DNA of 6,711 nucleotides from RHKX01 sp964641695 (GTDB lineage Bacteria > Actinomycetota > Thermoleophilia > Solirubrobacterales > 70-9): NCBI GenBank assembly GCA_964641695.1, contig CAZXKG010000131.1, forward strand, positions 1 through 6,711, given 5' to 3'. The notes beneath the pieces were generated by a model. It was given only the letters and a program-made list of their open reading frames with translations, searched no databases and was not told the DNA's origin. This document shows positions 1-6,017 of the stretch, in pieces. Made by a program: the position numbers and the translations under genes. Numbering within the stretch: the stretch's first letter is position 1; each line of letters starts with the position of its first letter.

Positions 1-572
<572 letters not shown>

Positions 573-584
573 GCTGCTCAACCG

Positions 585-590
585 CTCCTT
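585..590 (-). promoter_or_regulatory. Shine-Dalgarno sequence for atpA
   Basis: AAGGAG on the minus strand, 12 bases before the atpA ATG, somewhat longer than the usual 5-10. An in-frame TTG lies 9 bases upstream of the ATG but only 3 bases from this motif, so ATG remains the better start. Unlike atpF and atpH, atpA therefore has its own ribosome site and need not depend on coupling from the gene before it. Confidence 0.6.
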
Positions 591-615
591 GTTTCGAAGT
601 CTCTACTCGTTGCTT

Positions 616-660
616 AGTTGCTCTGGCTACGCGTGCTCTGGCTACCGCGGCTCCGGCTAC
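616..660 (-). repeat. Three tandem 15-base units with in-frame TAG stops (atpH-atpA spacer)
   Basis: Read on the minus strand from 660, three consecutive 15-base units are visible: GTAGCCGGAGCCGCG, GTAGCCAGAGCACGC and GTAGCCAGAGCAACT. The third matches only over its first 11 or 12 bases. The TAG in the first unit (659-657) is the atpH stop codon. Because the period is a multiple of three, the TAGs at 644-642 and 629-627 stay in the same frame, giving three stops in series. The pattern looks like a short tandem duplication of the gene end. Whether it has any function cannot be told from the sequence. Confidence 0.75.
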
Positions 661-1187
661 GCGGCCGCGACCTCGCGGCGCAGCTTCTCGAGGCGGTTGC
701 GGATGCTCGCGTCGAGGACTCTGTTACCCACCTGCAGGACGAGCCCGCCGATGATCGACTCGTCCACCTCGCTGGTCAGCTCGACCGTCTGACCGGTCTT
801 GCGCTCGATCTCGGCCCCGACGGAATCGACGACCGCCTGGTCGAGCTCGACGGCGCTGGTCACCGTCACCTCGAGGCGCCTGTTCTCCTTCCCCCAGAGC
901 TCGTCGAAGCGGCGCCGGATCCGGAACAGGGCCGGCATCCGGTGCTTCTCCGCGAGCAACTCGAGGAAGTTGACGAGCTCGGAGTTGGCCCCCGAGATCG
1001 CCTTCGTGATCCCCTCGCGCTTCTCCGTCGAGGAGAAGTACGGGCTGAAGAAGAAGACCTGCAGGTCACGATCGGCCGCCACCGCATCGGCGATCTGACC
1101 GAGCTGCTCGTGGATCTCGTCGAGCGAGCCCTTCTCCTTCGCGACGTCGAACAACGCCTCGCTGTATACGCGGGAGACCTCTTCCAT
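657..1187 (-). CDS. atpH: F1Fo ATP synthase subunit delta
   Basis: Delta subunit (OSCP equivalent), which caps the F1 head and ties it to the b-subunit stalk. At 176 residues it has the usual family length. Residues about 4-105 form the N-terminal helical domain (SRVYSEALFDVAKEKG at 5-20, then a segment ending in the helix LVNFLELLAEKHR). The C-terminal domain carries the family signature IIGGLVLQVGNRVLDASIR at 145-163, followed by the closing helix NRLEKLRREV. The ATG at 1187-1185 lies two bases after the atpF stop (TAG-TC-ATG). Only a weak GC-rich purine stretch precedes it inside atpF, so translational coupling to atpF is likely. The first TAG of a 15-base tandem repeat forms its stop. In mycobacteria a delta domain is fused to a b-like domain; here b and delta are separate genes. 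Confidence 0.97.
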   Translation of the reverse strand: MEEVSRVYSEALFDVAKEKGSLDEIHEQLGQIADAVAADRDLQVFFFSPYFSSTEKREGITKAISGANSELVNFLELLAEKHRMPALFRIRRRFDELWGKENRRLEVTVTSAVELDQAVVDSVGAEIERKTGQTVELTSEVDESIIGGLVLQVGNRVLDASIRNRLEKLRREVAAA

Positions 1188-1189
1188 GA

Positions 1190-1792
1190 CTAGTTCTGCG
1201 ACCCCCCGCCGGACTCAGCGCCGGCGAGCGCCGAGAAGTCGACCTCTCCCAGCGCCTCCTCGACCAGTCGCTTCTGGTCGTCCGCGGTCAGCGACTTCCT
1301 CGCCACCTTCTCGGTCGCGAGCACGGTCAGGTCGGCGACCTCCTTGCGGATCTGCTCGAGCGATCGCTTCGTCTCCGCCGCGATGTCCTTGCGTGCCGCA
1401 TCGACCAGCTCGTCGTGCTTGGCGCGACCGCTTGCGACGGCGTCCGCCTGCGCGGCGTCGCCGGCCTTGCGAGCGCGGGCGACGATGTCGTCCGCCTGCT
1501 CACGGGCTTCCTTCAGCCGCTCGCGGTACTCGTTGAGCAGCTCGTCGGCCTCCTTGCGCTGACGCTCCGCCGCGTCGATCTCCGCGTTGACACGGTTCGC
1601 ACGCTCCTCGAGCAGCTCCGTGATCTTCGGGAAGGCGAACTTGCCGAGGACGAACATCGTGATCCCGAACGCGATCAGCGTCCAGATCATCAGGCCGAGG
1701 GACGGAGAGACGAGGAAGCTCCCGCCCTCTTCCTCCGCTCCCTCTGTCGCCGCCGTCAGGAGGAAGGTCGTGATGTCGCCGAGGATCTCCAC
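1190..1792 (-). CDS. atpF: F1Fo ATP synthase subunit b
   Basis: Subunit b, the membrane-anchored peripheral stalk that stops the F1 head from turning with the rotor. It has 200 residues, longer than the E. coli protein (156) but within the range of Gram-positive homologues. A mildly hydrophobic N-terminal stretch and an acidic patch (TEGAEEEGG, 16-24) precede one transmembrane helix at about 31-50 (LGLMIWTLIAFGITMFVLGK). The conserved KFAFPKI follows, then a long charged, Ala-rich helix from about 56 to 180 typical of the dimeric stalk. The tail ends in a flexible Gly/Ser segment (ESGGGSQN). The start is a GTG at 1792-1790, four bases after the atpE stop. The next in-frame ATG (residue 35) would delete part of the membrane helix. 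No good Shine-Dalgarno is visible, so coupling to atpE is inferred. The family call is secure; the start is likely but less certain. Confidence 0.95.
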   Translation of the reverse strand: MEILGDITTFLLTAATEGAEEEGGSFLVSPSLGLMIWTLIAFGITMFVLGKFAFPKITELLEERANRVNAEIDAAERQRKEADELLNEYRERLKEAREQADDIVARARKAGDAAQADAVASGRAKHDELVDAARKDIAAETKRSLEQIRKEVADLTVLATEKVARKSLTADDQKRLVEEALGEVDFSALAGAESGGGSQN

Positions 1793-1796
1793 GGGC

Positions 1797-2072
1797 CTAG
1801 AGGAAGAAGGCGATCAGGCCGAAGATGAAGGTGTAGAAGGCGACGGCCTCGGTGAGGGCGAAGCCGAGCCAGCGGATGCTCTGCAGCTCGTCCTTCATCT
1901 CGGGCTGACGGGCGACCGCCTGGATCTCCGAACCGAAGATCACGCCGATGCCGATGCCGGCGCCGATCGAACCGAGCCCCGCGCCGATGCCGAGCGCGAT
2001 GGCCTTGCCCGCGTCGGTGACGCCGGCATCGGTCACCACCTCAGCGGCCTGTGCCAAAAGCACTAGATCCAT
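1797..2072 (-). CDS. atpE: F1Fo ATP synthase subunit c (proteolipid ring)
   Basis: Subunit c, the two-helix hairpin that oligomerises into the rotating ring. It has 91 residues, about a dozen more than E. coli, with the excess at the N-terminus. Helix 1 (about 22-46) has the alternating glycines that allow tight packing (GAGLGSIGAGIGIG, 30-43). The polar loop is ARQPE (54-58), and helix 2 (about 67-91) carries the ion-binding carboxylate E75 in ALTEAVAFY. Sodium-type rings have Gln in helix 1 and Ser or Thr after the Glu; here the matching residues are I42 and A76, so proton coupling is inferred. The N-terminus contains a small repeat, VTDAG twice (13-22), from a 15-base near-duplication. The ATG is preceded by a strong AAAAGGAGT at 9 bases, which fits the high copy number of c per complex. 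Confidence 0.98.
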   Translation of the reverse strand: MDLVLLAQAAEVVTDAGVTDAGKAIALGIGAGLGSIGAGIGIGVIFGSEIQAVARQPEMKDELQSIRWLGFALTEAVAFYTFIFGLIAFFL

Positions 2073-2081
2073 TTGAACTGA

Positions 2082-2087
2082 CTCCTT
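2082..2087 (-). promoter_or_regulatory. Strong Shine-Dalgarno for atpE
   Basis: AAGGAG within AAAAGGAGT on the minus strand, 9 bases before the atpE ATG. It fills most of the 18-base gap between atpB and atpE and is the best-placed ribosome site in the window. Subunit c is needed in many copies per complex, and stronger initiation at atpE is known in other bacteria; the link here is inference. Confidence 0.8.
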
Positions 2088-2090
2088 TTC

Positions 2091-3008
2091 CTAGTGGCTC
2101 TCGGAGGTCGCGCCCCCGAGGTAGATTGCGGTGAGAATCGTGAAGATGAACGCCTGAAGACCCGCCACGATGACGATCTCGAAGATGTAGAAGGCGAACG
2201 CCATCGGGAAGGTCAGGGCGCCGAGCGCCGAGATCCCGAGCAGCACGGCGAGCCCGCCGCCCATGAACAGCAGCAGCAGGTGGCCGGCGAGGATGTTGGC
2301 GAAGAGCCGGACCGACAGCGAGACGAGCCGGACCGTGTGGGAGATCGCCTCGACCACCCAGACGAACGCCTTGAAGGCGAACGGCATGTCCTCGATCCCG
2401 GCCGGCAGCCAGGTCTTGAAGTACTTGAAGAAGCCGTGGTGGCGGATGCCCTCGACGTTGTAGGCGACCCAGACGACGATCGTGAGCACCAGCGGGATCG
2501 AGATGTTCGCGGTCGCCGCGTAGAGGGCGAAGGCGGGGATGTCCAAGCCGAAGACGTCGACCTTGTGCCCCGTGTTCACCGGCAGCGGGATCAGGCCGAT
2601 GAAGTTCGAGAAGAGGATGAAGAAGAAGAGCGTCGCCAGGAAGGGGAACCACTTGCGGGCCATCTTGTCGTCGAGGTTGTCGCCGACGATCTGGCCGCGA
2701 ATCAGGTCGTAGAGGCCCTCGACCGCGACCTGCACCTTGTTCGGGCGGGCCTGCATCCGCTGGGCGACCCAGATCAGGAAGCCGCAGGTGAAGACCGTCG
2801 CGATCCCGAGGTAGAGGACCGCCTTGTTGATCGACATGTCGATCCCGAGGATGTGGATGTCGATCCAGGGCTCGAGGCGGAACTCCTCCTGCGGCTGGAA
2901 GTGTTCGTTCTTGCCGTCGCTGCCGAAGATCAGGCCGAGGGCGATGAGGATGACCGCGTAGCCGACGAAGACGACCGCGACCTTGTGGATCGGCTTCAGC
3001 GAGCTCAT
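2091..3008 (-). CDS. atpB: F1Fo ATP synthase subunit a
   Basis: Subunit a, the membrane stator that holds the proton half-channels against the c-ring. It has 305 residues, longer than E. coli (271). The first membrane helix is at about 9-28, followed by a polar outer segment (30-60) and further helices at about 63-82, 120-141, 160-184 and two long C-terminal ones. The signature SLSVRLFANILAGH (230-243) contains the essential arginine R234 and N238. The closing helix reads FEIVIVAGLQAFIFTILTAIYL, with E277 and Q285. H243 stands where E. coli has E219, and an acid lies near the position of E. coli H245, the same exchange seen in mitochondrial homologues. The ATG at 3008-3006 overlaps the upstream TGA by 4 bases (ATGA), so translation is probably coupled. 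A G-run lies about 9 bases upstream. The identification is certain. Confidence 0.98.
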   Translation of the reverse strand: MSSLKPIHKVAVVFVGYAVILIALGLIFGSDGKNEHFQPQEEFRLEPWIDIHILGIDMSINKAVLYLGIATVFTCGFLIWVAQRMQARPNKVQVAVEGLYDLIRGQIVGDNLDDKMARKWFPFLATLFFFILFSNFIGLIPLPVNTGHKVDVFGLDIPAFALYAATANISIPLVLTIVVWVAYNVEGIRHHGFFKYFKTWLPAGIEDMPFAFKAFVWVVEAISHTVRLVSLSVRLFANILAGHLLLLFMGGGLAVLLGISALGALTFPMAFAFYIFEIVIVAGLQAFIFTILTAIYLGGATSESH

Positions 3009-3415
3009 CGCGCGACCCCCGTCTCAGGCCCCTGGGAGCCGAAGTTGGTGATGAGGCCGACGAGGATGTTGACCGTGACGAGGACGAGCGCGAGCAGCGC
3101 CGCAGCCAGCCCGGCCTCCCGCTCTGCCAGCAGGCCGACCAGCAGGATCGCCCCGGCGAGGATCCAGACCCGGCCCATCGTCGCGGCCGCCGTGACGCCG
3201 AGGGCGGCGTTGCGGTTGGAGGCGGCAAGTGCGGCGCGCCGCTTGCGGGCTGCGACGTCGACGCCGATCCGACCGGCGACCCAGGCGACCGCGGTTGCGA
3301 CCCAGCCGATCACGGGCGCCCCGATCACGATGAAAACCGGGAGGGCTGCGAGCAGCACCAGCAGATCAAGGTTGCGAAGCAAGAAGTTCTCTCTCGTCGG
3401 CGAGGTTACCGGCAT
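3005..3415 (-). CDS. AtpI-like small membrane protein
   Basis: A 136-residue, very hydrophobic protein directly ahead of atpB, the place of AtpI, which in other bacteria assists c-ring assembly or Mg2+ supply. Two hydrophobic segments at about 16-33 and 35-50 are followed by a basic, Ala/Asn-rich loop (RKRRAALAASNRNA, 57-70). Two more segments lie at about 83-97 and 102-122, with a short polar tail (TNFGSQGPETGVAR). Four membrane passes fit AtpI, but I do not recognise conserved AtpI residues, so the call rests on position and topology. The ATG at 3415-3413 is preferred: the frame stays open to a TTG at 3487, but that adds 24 Pro/Arg/Glu-rich residues lying inside a self-complementary leader. 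No usable Shine-Dalgarno is near the ATG; an AGGAGG lies 29 bases upstream, inside a hairpin. The stop overlaps the atpB start by 4 bases. Confidence 0.7.
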   Translation of the reverse strand: MPVTSPTRENFLLRNLDLLVLLAALPVFIVIGAPVIGWVATAVAWVAGRIGVDVAARKRRAALAASNRNAALGVTAAATMGRVWILAGAILLVGLLAEREAGLAAALLALVLVTVNILVGLITNFGSQGPETGVAR

Positions 3416-3416
3416 A

Positions 3417-3540
3417 GGTTCAGCCGGAGGCGGGTCCGGCCCCACCTCCTCGACGCGCCGGGCGCGACCTGGAGCTGGGCCGGGCAATGCTCGTCACGCT
3501 TGCGCGGACTGGCCGGCTGAACCGTCCCGGATGCGGGACG
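3417..3540 (-). promoter_or_regulatory. Highly self-complementary leader next to the AtpI-like start
   Basis: Several stems can be drawn in the minus-strand RNA. A 7-bp perfect hairpin (CGTCCCG, loop CATC, CGGGACG) spans 3540-3523. An 11-bp perfect long-range pair joins GGTTCAGCCGG (3523-3513) to CCGGCTGAACC (3427-3417), the latter ending one base before the ATG. Between those arms lie a 5-bp hairpin (CGCGC, CCG, GCGCG; 3466-3454) and a 9-bp hairpin (arms GGAGGTGGG and CCCGCCTCC, loop GCCGGA; 3449-3426). The 9-bp stem buries an AGGAGG ribosome-site motif and contains one G-U pair that works only in RNA from this strand. Neighbouring stems share one or two bases at their edges. No U-run follows, so it does not look like a terminator. 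A regulatory role in translation is inference. Confidence 0.45.
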
Positions 3541-3628
3541 CGCCGCACGCCGGTGCTGCGAGTCACGGTCTCCGGGGCTATCGAAGTAAGGGGATTCCAC
3601 GAGGGTGGCGCGACCCGACTTCCCGCCG

Positions 3629-3650
3629 CCTTGAAATTTCCTTCCCAAGG
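3629..3650. repeat. Imperfect palindrome in the upstream part of the atp leader
   Basis: CCTTG at 3629-3633 faces CAAGG at 3646-3650, and the left part contains the 8-base palindrome GAAATTTC (3633-3640). It sits about 25 bases downstream of the candidate -10 element. It could be an operator or a weak stem, or chance; the low-GC core stands out in this GC-rich DNA. Confidence 0.3.
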
Positions 3651-3674
3651 CGACCGTTCAGGTCACGGATCGCG

Positions 3675-3680
3675 AATATA
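3675..3680 (-). promoter_or_regulatory. Possible -10 element for the atp genes
   Basis: TATATT on the minus strand within the only AT-rich patch of the gap upstream of the atp genes, a fair match to the sigma-70 consensus TATAAT. No good -35 lies 16-18 bases upstream (CGAGCG at 17); a TTGTGC is present but only 8 bases away. If active, transcription would begin near 3668 and leave a leader of about 250 bases before the AtpI-like ATG. This is a weak prediction. Confidence 0.3.
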
Positions 3681-3720
3681 CCCGATATGCACAAACTCGC
3701 TCGGTCACCCGAAAATGGCT

Positions 3721-4971
3721 CTAGCGTGCGCTTGTATCGACCGTCTCGAACTCCCCGGTATCGGGATCTCGCGGGCGGAACTCGCCGGTCTCGAGCTCGT
3801 GTTCAACCTCACGATCGACATCGTCCTCCGTCGGCACCCCCAGCCCCTCCGCGGCCGCCTGGCGGAAGCGGAACCTGCGAAGCTTGAGGATCTCGAGCAC
3901 GTAGATGACGTAGAAGCTGGCGGCGACGCCGAAGACGAGGATCACCGCCATCACGATCGTCCACTCGCGATCGAAGTTGCCACGGTCGTCGCTGTAGGGG
4001 ATGAAGCGCAGGGCGAGGGCCACCGCCGCCATCGCCAGGGTCCACCCGTACAGGTAGGCGAGCGTGCGCCGCTGGGAGAAGCCGATGTTCGCCATCCGAT
4101 GGTGGAAGTGCCAGGCGTCGGCCTCGTAGATCGGCCGCCTGTACTTGAGGCGCTTGGCGACGACGAAGCCGGTGTCGAGGATCGGCACCGCGAGGACGAG
4201 CATCGGGAAGGCGAGGGCGACGACCGCGTTCGTCTTCAAGGCGCCCTGGACCGCGGCGACCGCGAGCAGGTAGCCGAGCAGGTTCGACCCGGTGTCCCCC
4301 ATGAAGCTGGAGGCGGGCGGGAAGCCGTGGCGGAGGAAGCCGAGGGCTCCTCCGGCGGTGATCGCGGCCAGCACTCCCGCCGGGTTGCGCTCGAGCGAGA
4401 GCGCGACGACGGCCAGCGTCGCGGCGCTGATCAGGCAGACGCCGGAGGCGAGGCCGTCGACGCCGTCGATCAGGTTGACGAGGTTCGCCATGACGACGAT
4501 CCCGAGCACGGTCGCCAGCTCGCCGAGGTCCACCTGTCCGAGGACGGGAAGGTCGAAGAGCTCGGTCGCGCCCAGATCCACACCGCCGACGAACGGCAGG
4601 GTGAAGGCGGCGACGGTGACCCCGGAGGTGACCGGGATGATCGCCGCCGCGAACTGCCCGATGAGCTTGATCAGGGGTGGCAGGTCGAAGATGTCGTCGA
4701 ACATCCCGACCAGGGCGATGACGACCGCGCCGATCAGGATCGCCTGGGTCTGGCCGTCCCAGGGAAGGAAGATCGCGCCCGCGGCGCAGACCGCGATCAG
4801 GATCGCGATCCCCGACAGGCGCGGCGTCGGGATCACGTGCAGGCTGCGCTCTCGCGGTTGGTCGATGGCGCCGATGCGCCAGGCGAACGACTCCGCCACC
4901 GGGACGAGCAGCCAGGCGATCGTCGCCGCGGTGGCGAAGCCGACGACGGCCTCGACCCAAGCGGGGGTCAC
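3721..4971 (-). CDS. wecA: Polyprenyl-phosphate sugar-1-phosphate transferase (WecA/TagO/MraY family)
   Basis: A multi-pass membrane enzyme of 416 residues that transfers a sugar-1-phosphate, usually GlcNAc-1-P, from UDP-sugar to undecaprenyl phosphate, the first step in several envelope glycans. Family motifs occur in order: LHVIPTPRLSGIAI (44-57), the Mg-binding FDDIFDLP (91-98), NLIDGVDGLASG with D169 and D172 (166-177), FMGDTGSNLLGY with D226 (223-234), and the WecA-type histidines HFHHR (288-292). These His residues favour WecA/TagO over MraY. About ten membrane helices are likely. The tail after about 365 is basic, then acidic, and repeats TGEF (395-398 and 405-408). The GTG at 4971-4969 is chosen because the protein family begins there, it overlaps the DUF354 stop by 4 bases (GTGA), and GAGGGAG lies 8 bases upstream. 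A wecA homologue (rfe) also precedes the atp operon in mycobacteria. The sugar substrate is inferred from family. Confidence 0.93.
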   Translation of the reverse strand: MTPAWVEAVVGFATAATIAWLLVPVAESFAWRIGAIDQPRERSLHVIPTPRLSGIAILIAVCAAGAIFLPWDGQTQAILIGAVVIALVGMFDDIFDLPPLIKLIGQFAAAIIPVTSGVTVAAFTLPFVGGVDLGATELFDLPVLGQVDLGELATVLGIVVMANLVNLIDGVDGLASGVCLISAATLAVVALSLERNPAGVLAAITAGGALGFLRHGFPPASSFMGDTGSNLLGYLLAVAAVQGALKTNAVVALAFPMLVLAVPILDTGFVVAKRLKYRRPIYEADAWHFHHRMANIGFSQRRTLAYLYGWTLAMAAVALALRFIPYSDDRGNFDREWTIVMAVILVFGVAASFYVIYVLEILKLRRFRFRQAAAEGLGVPTEDDVDREVEHELETGEFRPRDPDTGEFETVDTSAR

Positions 4972-6017
4972 TCCCGCCGCTCCCTCGCCACCGCCAGGGC
5001 CCCATCGACGAGCAGGGCGACGTCGTGCGGGTCGCGTGGGCCGGGCGTCGTCGTCCGCTTGCCAAGCTCGAGCGCCTCGACGTCGTGGAGCTCGGTCAGC
5101 CGTCCGTCGGCGATCAGGCGCTCGTCCACCGCTCCCATCGCTCCGCTGAAGATCGTCGCCACCGGGATCCCCAGCGCGACCGCCTCGCGGTTCATCGTCC
5201 CGCCCGCGCTGACGACCTGGTCGGCGTAGGCGATCAGGCTCTGGGCGTCGACGGCCCGCTCGGGCACGACCAGCGTCGGCTCCCGCCTCTCCCCCGCCGC
5301 CCGCGCCTGCCGGTCGGTCCGCGGGATCAGGACCGTGACCACTTCCGGGTCCGCGCAAAGCCGGTCCAGGAGCGCCTCGTAGAGCGGGTTGTCGGCGTGG
5401 TACTCGGAGGTCTCCGGGGGCGGGCGGACGACGACCAGGACCCGTTCGTCGGCCCCCCGCTCGGGGTCGATCCCCAGCTCGAGCAGGCCGAGCTCGGAGA
5501 GGACCGCCGGATCGGGGCTGAAGTCGGCGAGGTAGTAGTCCTCCTTCAGCCCCGGGTAGCGGAGAAGCTTGGAGGCCCTCGCCCCGGCGCGCTCGAGGCG
5601 CTCGACCGGGATCGCGTCGGGAACGATCACCCGCTCGGCCGCACGCCAGGCGAGCTTGCGTTGCAGTCCGGCGTACTCGTAGTCCTGCATCTGCACCTGC
5701 GGGATCCGCAGCAGGGTGCCGACCGCGGCGAGGTCCACCGAGCCGTGAGCGATCGCCAGCTCGAAGTGCCGGGGACGGGCCCACCTGGCGAGTGCCGCGC
5801 TGCGCGCGAGCAGCGCCTTCGCCTTGCCCGCCGTGCTCGCTCCGCCGTGGGCGCCGAACGACTCGAACGGGATGCCGAGACGCGCCAGCAGTCCTTCGGT
5901 CTGGCCGTAGTCCCTGCTGGTTACGTGGACCTCGTGGCCCCGCTCAGCGAGCAGCTCGATGACCGGCCGGAGCACGACCGGGTGTGCGGCGGCCGTGCAG
6001 TCGACCCAGATCCTCAC
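4968..6017 (-). CDS. DUF354 family protein, GT-B-fold, putative envelope-glycan enzyme
   Basis: A soluble 349-residue protein of the DUF354 family (PF04007), related in fold to UDP-GlcNAc 2-epimerase and GT-B glycosyltransferases; no reaction is established that I know of. The N-terminal Rossmann half starts RIWVDCTAAAHPVVLRP and has the family pattern GHEVHVTSRDYGQTEGLL (27-44). The middle has MQDYEYAGLQRKL (110-122) and YPGLKEDYYL (154-163). The C-terminal half has VVVRPPPETSEYH (195-207) and VSAGGTMNREAVALGIPV (269-286), resembling the nucleotide-sugar binding loop of epimerases. No signal peptide or membrane helix is seen. The GTG start at 6017-6015 overlaps the glyA stop by 4 bases, and its own stop overlaps the wecA-like start in the same way. 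Translational coupling to a polyprenyl-phosphate sugar transferase suggests work on a nucleotide sugar or lipid-linked sugar. The family call is strong; the function is inference. Confidence 0.88.
   Translation of the reverse strand: MRIWVDCTAAAHPVVLRPVIELLAERGHEVHVTSRDYGQTEGLLARLGIPFESFGAHGGASTAGKAKALLARSAALARWARPRHFELAIAHGSVDLAAVGTLLRIPQVQMQDYEYAGLQRKLAWRAAERVIVPDAIPVERLERAGARASKLLRYPGLKEDYYLADFSPDPAVLSELGLLELGIDPERGADERVLVVVRPPPETSEYHADNPLYEALLDRLCADPEVVTVLIPRTDRQARAAGERREPTLVVPERAVDAQSLIAYADQVVSAGGTMNREAVALGIPVATIFSGAMGAVDERLIADGRLTELHDVEALELGKRTTTPGPRDPHDVALLVDGALAVARERRE
4980..4986 (-). promoter_or_regulatory. Shine-Dalgarno deciding the wecA-like GTG start
   Basis: GAGGGAG on the minus strand, 8 bases before the GTG that overlaps the DUF354 stop. 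It supports that start over the much longer open frame, which continues upstream as far as 5784 inside DUF354 without membrane-like or family sequence. Confidence 0.6.

Larger units (their letters stand above)
3416..3720 (-). other. Non-coding leader region ahead of the atp genes
   Basis: This 305-base stretch between the wecA-like stop and the AtpI-like start has no convincing gene. The wecA-proximal third (about 3630-3720) is AT-richer than its surroundings and holds a possible -10 hexamer and an imperfect palindrome. The AtpI-proximal third (3417-3540) is very GC-rich and packed with inverted repeats. The middle (3541-3628) shows nothing I can interpret. The position suggests an internal promoter and 5' leader for the ATP synthase genes, separating their expression from the upstream block. 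No clear wecA terminator is seen, so read-through is possible. Confidence 0.6.

Noticed and set aside
616..660. The 15-base repeats as a CRISPR-like array or recombination site
   Set aside because: The units are short, contiguous without spacers, and only about 2.7 copies; a local tandem duplication explains them.
1797..2072. Sodium-coupled c-ring
   Set aside because: The helix-1 Gln and the Ser/Thr following the Glu that mark Na+ binding are absent (I42 and A76), so proton coupling is the simpler reading.
2041..3228. Minus-strand 395-codon frame across atpB and the AtpI-like gene
   Set aside because: It is another frame of the same DNA with Arg/Pro-rich sequence; atpB and the AtpI-like gene explain the region.
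3416..3487. TTG at 3487 as the start of the AtpI-like protein (160 residues)
   Set aside because: It adds a Pro/Arg-rich segment without family character, has no good ribosome site, and overlaps the structured leader; the ATG at 3415 is preferred though not proven.
3406..3648. Small 80-codon minus-strand frame in the leader
   Set aside because: It needs a weak start, shows no recognisable motif, has shadow-like Arg/Pro/Ser composition and overlaps the AtpI-like start.
3699..3716. Short stem TCGG-GTGA-CCGA after the wecA-like stop as a terminator
   Set aside because: The stem is only 4-5 bp and is not followed by a T-run on the minus strand.
2094..3887. Plus-strand open frame of 597 codons opposite atpB and the AtpI-like gene
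   Set aside because: It is rich in Asp, Arg, Glu and Gly with no family motif, and lies opposite well-identified genes; this is the usual antisense artefact of GC-biased third positions.
3487..5229. Plus-strand open frame of 580 codons opposite the wecA-like gene
   Set aside because: Low-complexity charged composition with no domain, opposite a gene with clear WecA motifs; also a GC-bias artefact.
4972..5784. Upstream extension of the wecA-like frame to 687 codons
   Set aside because: The extra residues are Arg/Pro/Gly-rich shadow sequence inside DUF354; the GTG at 4971 has a ribosome site, a 4-base overlap and begins the family homology.
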